A stretch of DNA of 39,648 bases, taken from positions 1 to 39,648 of the forward strand of contig NZ_JACPOF010000022.1 in assembly GCF_016185115.1 (NCBI RefSeq). The letters are read 5' to 3'. Origin of the DNA: Polaromonas sp. GTDB lineage: Bacteria > Pseudomonadota > Gammaproteobacteria > Burkholderiales > Burkholderiaceae_C. The notes beneath the pieces are model-generated. The model did not search any database. It was not told the origin of the DNA and saw only the letters and a list, made by a program, of their open reading frames with translations. Of this stretch, positions 17,063 through 26,564 are shown piece after piece; position 1 is the stretch's first letter; the number at the start of each line of letters is the position of its first letter. A program made the position numbers and the translations under genes.

Positions 17063-18046
17063 TCAAATCACAAACTGTTCATGGGTGGCCGGGGCAAACA
17101 GCTCATCGGGCTGCATGCGGCGGCTTGACAGGCCCTGGCCGTGGTGGTGGCGCAAAAAGGTGTCGAGCACCGCGCGGTTGGGCTCCAGGCCATAGGACCA
17201 GAAATCGCGGCCCATGGCGGCGACCGTGTCGTCGTACTCGCTGGTCAGCCAGGGCAGCGAAGTCTTGAGCGCGCCGACTTCAGAGAGCTCGCGCAGGGCA
17301 TGGTCCTTGGCCTGGTTGAAGGCCTTGAACACACTGCCTGCAAGCCAGGGGTACTGCTCGACAAGCGACGCGCGTATGCCCACCACATGCATGATGGGGA
17401 AGATGCGCGTCTTGTTGAAGTAGGCACGCTCCGTATCACGCAGGTTGTTGAAAAGCCGCACAGACTGGCCCCTGTCAAATGAAGCCGGCGCGCGCGGCGC
17501 AATCAGTGCGTCAATGCGGCCATCGAGCAGGTGCTGGTCCAGCGTATCGGTGGCAGGAATCGGCTCAAGCTGCACACCGGCAGGCGCTACAAAGCCGACC
17601 TTCTCATGCCGGCCCGGTGTCTCAACGCCGCCGCTGCGCCATGCCATTTCGTGCGGGTGCACGCCGTATTCATCCTGCAGGATGCCGCGCACCCAGACCG
17701 GGGCGGTCAACTGGTATTCGGGCACACCCACGATTTTTCCGCGCAGGTCATCAGGCGTACGCAATGGGCTGCCTTCACGCACATAAATGGCGGAATGGCG
17801 GAACATGCGCGAGAGAAAAACCGGCACGGCGACATAGGGGCAGCTGCCACGCGACCGCATCATGGTGTAGCTGCTCATGGACAGCTCGGCCACATCAAAT
17901 TCGGCTGAACGCAATGCGCGGAAAAAGGTCTCTTCGACCGGCAGGCACAGCATGTTGGTATCGCAGCCTTCAATGCCCACACGGCCATCAAACAGGAGGC
18001 GGGTGCGGTCGTAATCCCAGCAGGCGACGGTCAGCGAAAGTTTCAT
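17063..18046 (-). CDS. 4,5-dihydroxyphthalate decarboxylase-like protein
   Basis: A 327-residue protein with the family opening LTVACWDYDRTRLLFDGRVG, and later FDVAELSMSSYTMM and LRTPDDLRGKIVGVPEYQLT. This is the Pht5-like family, whose fold resembles periplasmic binding proteins (COG0715-like). There is no signal peptide, which favours a cytoplasmic enzyme over a solute-binding protein. Characterised members convert 4,5-dihydroxyphthalate to protocatechuate; many relatives have unknown substrates. It is the first gene of the minus-strand operon with Bug and Rieske 2 and is divergent from a LysR gene, a classic arrangement for inducible aromatic catabolism. The family is clear, the exact substrate is not. 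Confidence 0.85.
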   Translation of the reverse strand: MKLSLTVACWDYDRTRLLFDGRVGIEGCDTNMLCLPVEETFFRALRSAEFDVAELSMSSYTMMRSRGSCPYVAVPVFLSRMFRHSAIYVREGSPLRTPDDLRGKIVGVPEYQLTAPVWVRGILQDEYGVHPHEMAWRSGGVETPGRHEKVGFVAPAGVQLEPIPATDTLDQHLLDGRIDALIAPRAPASFDRGQSVRLFNNLRDTERAYFNKTRIFPIMHVVGIRASLVEQYPWLAGSVFKAFNQAKDHALRELSEVGALKTSLPWLTSEYDDTVAAMGRDFWSYGLEPNRAVLDTFLRHHHGQGLSSRRMQPDELFAPATHEQFVI

Positions 18047-18079
18047 GCCCGAAGAATAGGCAGCCCGGCCAACTTATAC

Positions 18080-18111
18080 AATGACGATGTCGCGTCTTCT
18101 GATATGTCATT
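18080..18111. promoter_or_regulatory. Possible LysR-type operator between divergent genes
   Basis: The divergent 96-bp region carries the inverted pair AATGAC (18080-18085) and GTCATT (18106-18111), separated by 20 bases. LysR proteins usually bind one such site upstream of the target gene while repressing themselves. The arms are short, so confidence is modest. Confidence 0.4.
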
Positions 18112-18142
18112 AATGCATATCCAAATTTTGCAGGACGAACCC

Positions 18143-19045
18143 ATGGACCTCAAGCAGCTCAATTACTTCGTGCATGTCTCAGACCTCGGCAGCTTCGTGA
18201 AAGCCGCCGACCTGCTGGGCATTGCGCAGCCCACACTGAGCCGGCAGATACGCGCGCTGGAAATTGATGTGAAGGCCAGCCTGTTTCACCGCAACGGGCG
18301 CGGTGTGATGCTGACCGCCACGGGGGCGCGCTTTCTGGAGCAGGCGCGCGGGGTATTGCATGCGGCCGATGCAGCACTGCAGGTTTTGCATACCGGTGAC
18401 AGCCGTCTTTCAGGGCATGTGGTGTGCGGCCTCACGCCGAGCGTGGGCAGCTTCATGATCCCGCACTATGTCAGGCGCTTCAGGGAGCAACTGCCCCAGG
18501 CCAGCCTGTCCATCGTCAACCACCTGTCGGCCACGCTGCTGGACCAGATCAAGGCATCGCGACTGGACTTCGCCATCTTTCACAACCCGCCGCCCACGCC
18601 CAACCTGACCATGACACGGCTCAGCGACGAAGAGCTTTACCTGGTCGGGCCCAAACGCATAGGGCGCAAAAAATCATCAGTCGATTTTCATGAACTCGAT
18701 GGTGTGCCGCTCATCATGCCCTCGCGCCTGCACGCCATACGCGGGCCGGTGGAGCTTGAGGCCGCGCGGCTGGGCATCACGCTGAATGTGGTGCTTGAAG
18801 TAGACATCATGCAGACCATATTCCAGCTGGTGGCCGAAGGCGTGGGCTACACCATCGCCACGCGCTTTCCGCTGATTGGCCGCGATGCATCGGGCCTGGT
18901 GGCGCAGCGCATCACCACGCCGCAACTGCTGACGCACCTGGTGCTGGTCACGCCCTCGCAGCGCGTGCTCACGCCGCTACAGCGGGCGGCGACTGACCTG
19001 GCGTGCACGACCTACCTGGACCTGGTGTCAGAAGCCCGGCAATAG
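18143..19045 (+). CDS. LysR-family transcriptional regulator
   Basis: A 300-residue LysR protein. The N-terminal HTH is textbook: MDLKQLNYFVHVSDLGSFVK then AADLLGIAQPTLSRQIRALE. A two-lobed effector-binding domain follows (about 90-295), opening LSGHVVCGLTPSVGSFMIPH. ATG 18143 follows AGGA at a suitable distance; in-frame upstream ATGs at 18104 and 18113 would extend beyond the usual LysR start. It is divergent from the decarboxylase-like gene across 96 bp, so it probably activates the decarboxylase-Bug-Rieske 2 operon in response to its substrate or an intermediate. Confidence 0.93.
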   Translation: MDLKQLNYFVHVSDLGSFVKAADLLGIAQPTLSRQIRALEIDVKASLFHRNGRGVMLTATGARFLEQARGVLHAADAALQVLHTGDSRLSGHVVCGLTPSVGSFMIPHYVRRFREQLPQASLSIVNHLSATLLDQIKASRLDFAIFHNPPPTPNLTMTRLSDEELYLVGPKRIGRKKSSVDFHELDGVPLIMPSRLHAIRGPVELEAARLGITLNVVLEVDIMQTIFQLVAEGVGYTIATRFPLIGRDASGLVAQRITTPQLLTHLVLVTPSQRVLTPLQRAATDLACTTYLDLVSEARQ

Positions 19046-19094
19046 CAGTCGCTGAAGATCGCATCGTCAGGCCATGAGCACCGCTGGTGGCGGC

Positions 19095-20528
19095 TCAGGC
19101 GTCATAAGGCGGCTGCAGCCGTATCAATAGCCCCAGCGTCTGCATCGCCGCTTCAAACCGCGCGTCAGCCGGGTGGCCGTAGTTCAGGCGCAGGCAATGA
19201 CCAAACCTTCGCCGCGCAGAAAAAATCGGGCCGGGCGCCACACTGATACCGTGCTCCAGCGCACGCTGGTGCAGCAGCAGTGCATCAAAGCCTGGCTCGA
19301 ACTCCATCCACAGGAAATATCCACCACCGGGCTGCGATACGCGTATGCCCGCCGGAAAATGGCGCGCAACAGCGGCAAGCATGCCGGACAGCTGCGACTC
19401 CATCGCATGGCGCAGGCGGCGCAGGTGCCTGTCGTAGCCACCGCGCTGCAGGTAGTCGGCCACGGCCAGTTGCGCAGGCAGGCTGGCCGACAGCGTGGTC
19501 ATCAGCTTGAGGCGTTCGATGCGTTCGCCAAACCGCCCCGGCGAGACCCAGCCCACGCGGTAACCCGGGGCCAGGGTCTTGCTGAAAGAACTGCAGTGCA
19601 TCACCAGCCCCTTGCTGTCAAAGGCCTTTGCCGGCAAGGGTGCGCGGTTGCCGAAGTACAACTCGCCGTACACGTCGTCCTCAATCAGGGGAATGTCGTG
19701 CCGCGCGAGCAAATCGACCAGCGCCTTTTTCTTTTCTTCGGCCATGCTGGTGCCTGTGGGGTTCTGGAAGGAGGTCATGAACCAGCAGGCCTTCACAGGA
19801 TGGCGCTTCAGCGCCTCTGCCAGCACTGCGAGATCGAGGCCGCCCTGCGGGAGCACCGGTATTTCAAGCGCCTTCATTTTCAGCCGTTCAAGTGCCTGCA
19901 GGCCTGCATAAAAGCCCGGGGACTCGACAGCTACCAGGTCGCCGGGCTGCGCAACCGACGACAGGCAGAGGTTGAGGGCTTCCAGCGCCCCACTGGTCAC
20001 GATGAGTTCACCGGCCGGCTGCGACATGCCCATGCCGAGGTAACGCAGCGCAATTTGCTGGCGCAGCGTGGCATCACCCTGGGACAAATGAGCCGTGGCG
20101 CCCTGCAGGTGAATACGGCGCGCCGCACGCGCCAGCGACTTGCCCAGGCTTTGCAGGGGGAAGAGCGCAGGCGCGGCAAACGCAGAACCCAGGGGGACGA
20201 TGGCCGGGTCCTGCAGGGCATCGAGCACCTCGAACACGAGTTCACTGACATCCAGCCTGGACGCCACGCGGGCATTCCTTCGGGCGCTGGGAGCATGAGC
20301 TGAAACCGGCAGGGCCAGCGCAGGCGCCGTGACGTAATACCCCGAGCGCGGCCGGGCGCGCACCATGCCCTTTTCCTCCAGCAGGTAATAAGCCCTGAAC
20401 GCCGTGGATGCATTGATGCGGTATTGGGCTGTCAGTGTCCGGATGGAGGGCAGGCGGGTGCCCGCCGCATAAGCGCCGCTTCGTATGTCGCCCGCCAAAA
20501 GTCCTGCCAGTTCTTCATAGCGCTTCAT
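19095..20528 (-). CDS. MocR-type GntR/aminotransferase regulator
   Basis: A 477-residue fusion regulator. An N-terminal GntR winged helix (about 1-70, with LPSIRTLTAQYRINASTAFR as the HTH) is joined to a fold-type I aminotransferase domain (about 110-470). Aminotransferase landmarks are SGALEALNLC, SFQNPTG, the aspartate/tyrosine of IEDDVYGEL, and the PLP lysine Lys317 in SSFSKTLAPGYRVGW. MocR proteins use PLP or its amino-acid adducts as effectors. It is divergent from the two cytochrome c genes across 101 bp containing repeated ATCTGATA motifs, so the cytochromes are candidate targets. Confidence 0.92.
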   Translation of the reverse strand: MKRYEELAGLLAGDIRSGAYAAGTRLPSIRTLTAQYRINASTAFRAYYLLEEKGMVRARPRSGYYVTAPALALPVSAHAPSARRNARVASRLDVSELVFEVLDALQDPAIVPLGSAFAAPALFPLQSLGKSLARAARRIHLQGATAHLSQGDATLRQQIALRYLGMGMSQPAGELIVTSGALEALNLCLSSVAQPGDLVAVESPGFYAGLQALERLKMKALEIPVLPQGGLDLAVLAEALKRHPVKACWFMTSFQNPTGTSMAEEKKKALVDLLARHDIPLIEDDVYGELYFGNRAPLPAKAFDSKGLVMHCSSFSKTLAPGYRVGWVSPGRFGERIERLKLMTTLSASLPAQLAVADYLQRGGYDRHLRRLRHAMESQLSGMLAAVARHFPAGIRVSQPGGGYFLWMEFEPGFDALLLHQRALEHGISVAPGPIFSARRRFGHCLRLNYGHPADARFEAAMQTLGLLIRLQPPYDA

Positions 20529-20531
20529 GTC

Positions 20532-20593
20532 ATCTGATATTGTAATTTTTATGATTTGTAAATCTGATACGCTTTTTTAAACCGCATCTGATG
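20532..20593. promoter_or_regulatory. Three ATCTGAT direct repeats between MocR and cytochrome genes
   Basis: ATCTGATA occurs at 20532-20539 and 20562-20569, exactly 30 bp apart, and ATCTGATG at 20586-20593. MocR regulators characteristically bind pairs of direct repeats on one face of the helix. A 30-bp spacing (about three turns) fits that. The region is AT-rich compared with its surroundings and must contain both divergent promoters. Confidence 0.55.
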
Positions 20594-20629
20594 CTTACGG
20601 CCCCATGCGTCCTCAGGCATGATTGACAC

Positions 20630-21406
20630 ATGCTGAAGACCTTCCCGTTCGCCCTTGTCCAGGGGCTTTTATTCCTGCTGGCCCTCATGTCCACCTTCGC
20701 GGCTTCCCCTGCCGTGGCCGCACCGTTTGAAGACACCATCGCCCAGCGCGCCATGGCCTGCACCGCCTGCCACGGCCCGCAAGGCCGGGCTGCGCCTGAC
20801 GGTTATTACCCCCGCCTGGCCGGCAAGCCTGCAGGTTATCTCTACAACCAGCTCATCAACTTTCGCGATGACAGGCGGCACTATGGGCTGATGACGCAGC
20901 TGCTGACGCCGCTGACCGACGACTACCTGATGGAGATCGCGCAGTATTTCTCGCAGCTTGAGGTGCCCTACCCTGCGCCAGCACCCACAAACGCATCGCC
21001 TGCGTTGCTGCAGCAGGGCCGCCAGCTGGCAATGCAGGGCGATACCGCCCGCAACATACCCGCATGCGTGCAATGCCACGGGCAGGCGATGACCGGCGTG
21101 GCGCCCAATATTCCCGGACTGCTGGGCCTGCCGCGTGATTACCTCAACGCGCAGCTGGGCGCATGGAAGGCCGGACAGCGGCGCGCCCATGCACCCGACT
21201 GCATGAAAGATGTGGTGGCAAAACTGTCGCTTGAAGACATCAACGCTGTCGGCAGCTGGCTGGCTGCGCAGCCGCTGCCGGCCAACACCAGACCCGTGAC
21301 AGAGATGCCCGCCCTGCCCACAGGCAAAGCGGCCATCAGTTGCGGCAGTGCGCCGCTCAAAAACGCCATGAAAAACGCCGCTGAAAGCGCAGGGGGCAAG
21401 CCATGA
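20630..21406 (+). CDS. Exported diheme cytochrome c (c4-like)
   Basis: A 258-residue protein with a signal peptide (LVQGLLFLLALMSTFAASPA, cleavage near VAAPFE). Two CxxCH haem sites are visible: Cys44-Cys47-His48 (CTACHGPQG) and Cys145-Cys148-His149 (CVQCHGQAM). Two repeated class I cytochrome domains are implied, similar to cytochrome c4 and to small subunits that accept electrons from periplasmic or membrane-bound dehydrogenases. Its stop overlaps the ATG of the triheme cytochrome gene, so the two are translated together. The dehydrogenase they serve is not in this window. Confidence 0.9.
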   Translation: MLKTFPFALVQGLLFLLALMSTFAASPAVAAPFEDTIAQRAMACTACHGPQGRAAPDGYYPRLAGKPAGYLYNQLINFRDDRRHYGLMTQLLTPLTDDYLMEIAQYFSQLEVPYPAPAPTNASPALLQQGRQLAMQGDTARNIPACVQCHGQAMTGVAPNIPGLLGLPRDYLNAQLGAWKAGQRRAHAPDCMKDVVAKLSLEDINAVGSWLAAQPLPANTRPVTEMPALPTGKAAISCGSAPLKNAMKNAAESAGGKP

Positions 21407-22725
21407 AAAAGCTTGGCAAACTGCTGGTCGGCCTGCTGGTGCTGTTCACTGGCGCCGTGGTGATGGTCTGGCTGCTCAACAGCCACGATGAAGTTGATGT
21501 GAGCACCCCGTTCGCTGCCGCCGCACCCGGTGACGCGCTGGTTGCGCGCGGCGCTTACCTGGCACGCGCCGGCAACTGCATGGGCTGCCACACCGCACGC
21601 GGCGGCCAGGCCTATGCGGGCGGCAGGGGCATAGACACGCCGTTTGGCACGGTCTTCACATCCAACCTGACGCCGGATGAAAAGACCGGCATAGGCAGTT
21701 GGTCTGCATCGCACTTCTGGCGCGCCATGCACAACGGCAAATCAAAAAATGGCCGCCTGCTGTACCCGGCGTTCCCCTATACCAGCTTCACGCAGATGAC
21801 GCGTGAAGACTCAAACGCCCTGTATGCCTATCTGCGCAGCCTGCCCGCCGTGGTGCAGCCCAACCGGGCGCACACGCTGCGCTTTCCGTACAACTCGCAG
21901 GCTGCACTGGCGGTCTGGCGGGCGATTTATTTCAGCCCCGGTGTCTACAAACCCGATGCGGCGCGCAGTGCCGAATGGAACCGCGGCGCCTATCTGGTCA
22001 CCGGCCTGGGCCACTGCGCGGCCTGCCATACGGCACGCAACGTCCTGGGCGCGACGGACGGGCTGGACCTGGCAGGCGGACTGATTCCGATGCAGAACTG
22101 GTATGCACCCTCACTGGTGTCGCCGCATGAAGCGGGTGTGGGCGCATGGACGCCACAGGACATCGTGAAGCTGCTCAAGGCAGGTGTCTCCGAACGCGCT
22201 TCAGTCAACGGACCCATGGCAGAAGTTGTACAGGGCAGCACGCAATACCTCACTGATGAAGACCTGAATGCGATGGCGCAGTTTTTGAAAGCCCTGCCCG
22301 CGTCATACGGCAAGGATGACAGACGCGAGCCCGACATCGCGCTGATGTCGACATCGCCCGATGCACCCTCTGCAGGCATGAACAGCGTGGTGGCTGCCAA
22401 AGGCGCAAAACTGTATGAGCAGAACTGCGCACAATGCCACGGCGACAAGGGCCAGGGCGTGCCCAACGCCTACCCGGCGCTGGCAGCCAACCGTGCAGTG
22501 CTGATGCCGCAAACCGTCAACCTGGTGCAGATTGTGTTGAACGGTGGTTACGCGCCAGCAACGGAAGGCAACCCCAGGCCATTCGGCATGCCACCTTTTG
22601 TGCTGGTGATGGACGACACCGACGTGGCGGCCGTGCTGACCCACATACGGAATAGTTGGGGCAACAAGGCGGGTGCGGTGTCGCCGCTCGAAGTCAACCG
22701 CATAAGAGCCAGTTCAGGGCGGTAA
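21403..22725 (+). CDS. Membrane-anchored triheme cytochrome c (alcohol/gluconate dehydrogenase cytochrome subunit-like)
   Basis: A 440-residue protein with an N-terminal hydrophobic segment (LLVGLLVLFTGAVVMVWLLN) that looks like an uncleaved anchor, and three haem sites: Cys59-Cys62-His63 (CMGCH), Cys205-Cys208-His209 (CAACH) and Cys342-Cys345-His346 (CAQCH). This layout is that of the cytochrome subunit of alcohol, gluconate and isoquinoline/aldehyde oxidoreductase-type dehydrogenases, which pass electrons to quinol or oxidases. The start ATG overlaps the diheme gene's stop. No catalytic flavin, PQQ or molybdenum subunit accompanies it, so its electron donor must be encoded elsewhere. Confidence 0.9.
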   Translation: MKKLGKLLVGLLVLFTGAVVMVWLLNSHDEVDVSTPFAAAAPGDALVARGAYLARAGNCMGCHTARGGQAYAGGRGIDTPFGTVFTSNLTPDEKTGIGSWSASHFWRAMHNGKSKNGRLLYPAFPYTSFTQMTREDSNALYAYLRSLPAVVQPNRAHTLRFPYNSQAALAVWRAIYFSPGVYKPDAARSAEWNRGAYLVTGLGHCAACHTARNVLGATDGLDLAGGLIPMQNWYAPSLVSPHEAGVGAWTPQDIVKLLKAGVSERASVNGPMAEVVQGSTQYLTDEDLNAMAQFLKALPASYGKDDRREPDIALMSTSPDAPSAGMNSVVAAKGAKLYEQNCAQCHGDKGQGVPNAYPALAANRAVLMPQTVNLVQIVLNGGYAPATEGNPRPFGMPPFVLVMDDTDVAAVLTHIRNSWGNKAGAVSPLEVNRIRASSGR

Positions 22726-22777
22726 GAAATCACCGCCAGCGTTCAGGCGCGAGGCAGACAAACGTAGCGATGTCTTC

Positions 22778-22872
22778 GCAAGCAGGGGCCGCGGAACCGG
22801 CTACGCCGGGCCGCAGGCGCAGCGCCCCCTCGGGGGGCAGAGAGCTACGCGCAGCGAGCGAGCGTGGGGGCC
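22778..22872. repeat. GC-rich interspersed repeat with terminator hairpin, copy 1
   Basis: The element begins GCAAGCAGGGGCCGCGGAAC, contains GCCGGGCCGCAGGCGCAGCG and the hairpin GCCCCCTCGGGGGGC (22824-22838), and ends GCGTGGGGGCC right at the stop codon of the MFS gene. It matches 33399-33504 closely at both ends. Both copies lie immediately 3' of minus-strand genes, consistent with a terminator role. I recall this sequence as common in Comamonadaceae, unverified. Confidence 0.85.
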
Positions 22873-24111
22873 CTATTTCTCCATCGTGTCGCGATTGGAA
22901 AGCGACGGGAATAATTTGAACCACGCTGCGGCAACCAGCAAGGTGCCTATCCCGCCCAGCACCACCGAGCCGACCGGCCCGAGCAGCGCAGCAGTAGCGC
23001 CTGACTCAAACTCACCGAGCTGGTTGGATGCGCCTATGAACACCGAGTTGATCGCACTGACCCGGCCGCGCATCTCATTGGGCGTGTCTATCTGGACCAG
23101 CGTCTGGCGCACCACCACGCTGACCATGTCGGCACCACCCGAAATCATCAGAGCCAGCAGTGACAGCAAAAAACTGGTGGACAGACCAAACACAATCATG
23201 CAGATGCCGAACAGGGCCACGGCACCCAGCATGGTGCGGCCCACGCGTCTTGTCAAAGGCCAGCGTGTGAGCACCACAGCCATCATCACCGCGCCAGCCG
23301 CGGGCGCAGAGCGCAGCAGGCCCAGGCCCCAGGGGCCGACGTGCAGGATGTCCTTGGCGAACATGGGCAGAAGCGCCACGGCGCCGCCCAGCAGTACGGC
23401 AAACAGGTCCAGTGACACGGCGCCCAGCAGGGCTTTATGCAGCCACACAAAACGGGCGCCGGCCAGCAGCGTGTTCATGGACACCGGCTCGCGCGGCGGC
23501 GGTGCATGCTCATAACGCACCAGCGAAATCAGGACCATGGCCGCGACGAAAATCGCAGCACAGGTGGCGTACACGGCAGAGGCACCCGCCACAAAAACCA
23601 GTCCGCCCAGGGCCGGACCGGCAATGGCGGCCGCCTGGTTGCCTCCGGAGCTGAAGGCCATGGCGCGCGGAAGCATCACAGGCGGCACCAGCATGGGCAT
23701 CAGGGCCTGTTGTGCAGGGTTCTGGAATGCCCTGGCCACACCCAGCCAGACCGACAGGCCCAGGAGCAGTTCGCGCGAGGCCCAATGCGCTGATCCGGTA
23801 TTGCCCCACCCCTGCGTAGCGGCAATCAGGATGAAGGCCACCGCGCCCTGTATGAAAAAACATCCGGCAATGATGCGGCCCCTGTGCACACGGTCTGCGA
23901 CGTGACCTGCCACCAGCGTGAGCAGCAGCGCCGGCAAAAACTGATACAGGCCGACCAGGCCGAGGTCCCACGCGCTACCGGTCAGGTCGTACATCTGCCA
24001 CCCTACCGCCACCATCAGCATCTGCGTGCCCATGGTGCCCAGAACGCGGGCAAACCACATCCGGATATAGGGGCGCTGCTGCGTGAGCTCTTTAAAGGTG
24101 TGGGTAGCCAT
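22873..24111 (-). CDS. MFS transporter, EntS-like exporter family
   Basis: A 412-residue major facilitator with about twelve hydrophobic helices. The start FKELTQQRPYIRMWFARVLG leads into the first helix. The cytoplasmic loop between helices 2 and 3 has GHVADRVHRGR, the usual MFS motif A position, and a second half begins near MNTLLAGARFVWLHKALLGA. The PNEMRGRVSAINSVFIGASN segment is typical of the enterobactin exporter-like (MFS_3) group. The transported compound is unknown; drug or siderophore efflux is the family norm. It is divergent from the NDH-2 gene and ends at the GC-rich repeat, which probably terminates it. Confidence 0.88.
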   Translation of the reverse strand: MATHTFKELTQQRPYIRMWFARVLGTMGTQMLMVAVGWQMYDLTGSAWDLGLVGLYQFLPALLLTLVAGHVADRVHRGRIIAGCFFIQGAVAFILIAATQGWGNTGSAHWASRELLLGLSVWLGVARAFQNPAQQALMPMLVPPVMLPRAMAFSSGGNQAAAIAGPALGGLVFVAGASAVYATCAAIFVAAMVLISLVRYEHAPPPREPVSMNTLLAGARFVWLHKALLGAVSLDLFAVLLGGAVALLPMFAKDILHVGPWGLGLLRSAPAAGAVMMAVVLTRWPLTRRVGRTMLGAVALFGICMIVFGLSTSFLLSLLALMISGGADMVSVVVRQTLVQIDTPNEMRGRVSAINSVFIGASNQLGEFESGATAALLGPVGSVVLGGIGTLLVAAAWFKLFPSLSNRDTMEK

Positions 24112-24212
24112 CGGGGGGCAAGCTTAACAGCCGGGAATGGCCGTCACCGGCCAGCGCGGCAGTTAACATGGGCAACATAACAAGGGTGGTACGCACCACA
24201 GGGAAAAATCTT

Positions 24213-25535
24213 ATGCAACGCATCGTCATCGTAGGGGGCGGCGCCGGTGGCCTCGCACTGGCAACACAACTCGGCAAAAGCCTGGGCAAAAGGGGACTGG
24301 CACACATCACGCTGGTCGATTCAGCCCGTACCCACGTCTGGAAGCCACTGCTGCACCAGCTGGCGGCGGGCAGCTTTGACACACATGCAGAAGAAATCGA
24401 ATACCTGGCTCAGGCGCGCTGGAACCACTTCAAGTTTCGCCTCGGCAGCCTCACCGGAGTCAATCGCGTTGCAAAAACCGTGCAGCTTGCGGCCAGCCAC
24501 GATGACGCCGGCCGCGAGATTACCCCCGCGCAGGAGCTGGCCTACGACACGCTGGTAATCGCCGTCGGCAGCCAGACCAACGACTTCGGCACGCCAGGTG
24601 CGGCGCAGCACGCCATCAAGCTCGACAGCCCGCAGGCCGCGCGGCATTTCAATGACCGCCTGATCAACGCCTGCATACGCGCCCAGAGCGTGCCGCGTGA
24701 AGCAGGCAGCGGGCGGTTGACGGTCGCCATCGTCGGCGGCGGTGCTACCGGAGTGGAGCTTGCCGCTGAGCTGCACGCGGCCGCGCGCATCCTTGCCAAC
24801 TATGGCTTTGACCACATCCACCCCGAAAAAGATTTGCAGATCGTGCTGATCGAAGCGGCGCCGCGGCTGCTGGCACAGCTGCCCGAGCGGCTGAGCGACT
24901 CTGCCCTGCGCGAGCTGCGCAAGCTGGCCATCGAGGTGCACACCAATGAGCGTGTGGTGGCCGTTGATGCCGACAAACTCACCATGGCCAGCGGCAAGGT
25001 GGTGTCATCGACCCTGACCGTCTGGGCGGCCGGCGTGAAGGCGGCGGATTTCCTCAAGACACTGGGCGCGGGGCCCAATGGCGAAGAGCCGCTGGAGACC
25101 AACAAACTCAACCAGCTCGCCGTCAACGGCAATCTGCAGAGCACCCGCGACGCCAGCATCTACGCCTTTGGCGATTGCGCGGCCTGCCAGCAACCCGATG
25201 GCACGTGGGTGCCGCCGCGCGCGCAGGCGGCCTACCAGCAGGCGATGTATCTGGTCAACGCCCTGCCCCGGCTTGCGAAAGGCGAAAAAGTAGCACCCTT
25301 TGTGTTCAGGGACCAGGGTTCGCTGGTCTCGCTGTCTGAATATTCATCAGTCGGCAGCCTGATGGGCAGCCTGACCAGGGGCAGCTTTTTTATCGAGGGC
25401 CAGCTTGCCCGCATGATGTACTGGGGCCTGCACAAGCAGCACCAGCTGGCGCTGGGCGGGTTCAAGAAAACCGCGCTCATTACGCTGTCAGAATTGCTTG
25501 ACCGCACCTACCGACCGCGCATCAAGTTGCATTGA
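24213..25535 (+). CDS. ndh: NADH dehydrogenase type II (NDH-2)
   Basis: A 440-residue FAD-containing pyridine nucleotide oxidoreductase. The FAD Rossmann motif is IVIVGGGAGGLALATQLGKS at the N-terminus. The NAD(P)H motif is VAIVGGGATGVELAAELHAA near residue 175, and the second FAD motif IYAFGDCA is near residue 320. NDH-2 transfers electrons from NADH to quinone without pumping protons; the C-terminal segment from about 390 is amphipathic, as expected for membrane attachment. ATG 24213 is the normal start just before the Rossmann motif. An in-frame ATG at 24168 adds 15 residues. It is divergent from the MFS gene, which shares its 101-bp upstream region. Confidence 0.92.
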   Translation: MQRIVIVGGGAGGLALATQLGKSLGKRGLAHITLVDSARTHVWKPLLHQLAAGSFDTHAEEIEYLAQARWNHFKFRLGSLTGVNRVAKTVQLAASHDDAGREITPAQELAYDTLVIAVGSQTNDFGTPGAAQHAIKLDSPQAARHFNDRLINACIRAQSVPREAGSGRLTVAIVGGGATGVELAAELHAAARILANYGFDHIHPEKDLQIVLIEAAPRLLAQLPERLSDSALRELRKLAIEVHTNERVVAVDADKLTMASGKVVSSTLTVWAAGVKAADFLKTLGAGPNGEEPLETNKLNQLAVNGNLQSTRDASIYAFGDCAACQQPDGTWVPPRAQAAYQQAMYLVNALPRLAKGEKVAPFVFRDQGSLVSLSEYSSVGSLMGSLTRGSFFIEGQLARMMYWGLHKQHQLALGGFKKTALITLSELLDRTYRPRIKLH

Positions 25536-25575
25536 TAATCCCGGTACATATTTCTTAAACCCACAGGAGAGAGCC

Positions 25576-25721
25576 ATGGCCAAAGGACAGCAAGCACAAA
25601 AGATGGTGAAGAAACCGAAAAAAGACACCTCGCCACCCAAACCGGTGTCGCCTGATGCAGTCAGGGCCACGGTTGTAACGCAGGTCATGCCCAAGGGCAA
25701 GATGAAAAACAAGCCGGCCTG

Positions 25722-25722
<1 letters not shown>
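25576..25722 (+). CDS. Small lysine-rich protein
   Basis: A 48-residue basic protein, MAKGQQAQKMVKKPKKDTSP and onward, with a good AGGAGAGAG site before the ATG. It has 12 lysines, many prolines, no predicted helix of length and no cysteine, so it is probably disordered and may contact nucleic acid. Its stop overlaps the start of the VF530-family gene (TGATG), so the two are almost certainly co-translated. The partner is a predicted DNA-binding protein. Similar short proteins may be common in related genomes, but I do not recognise a named family. Confidence 0.75.
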
Positions 25723-26539
<817 letters not shown>

Positions 26540-26564
26540 TTAAACAGTTGTTGATGGATGAATC

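Noticed and set aside
17063..18046. ABC transporter solute-binding protein
   Set aside because: The family fold is similar but there is no signal peptide, and the opening sequence matches the dihydroxyphthalate decarboxylase-like group.
19173..20303. A 376-residue plus-strand open frame
   Set aside because: It is antisense to the MocR regulator and shows no motif; the regulator frame is clearly the coding one.
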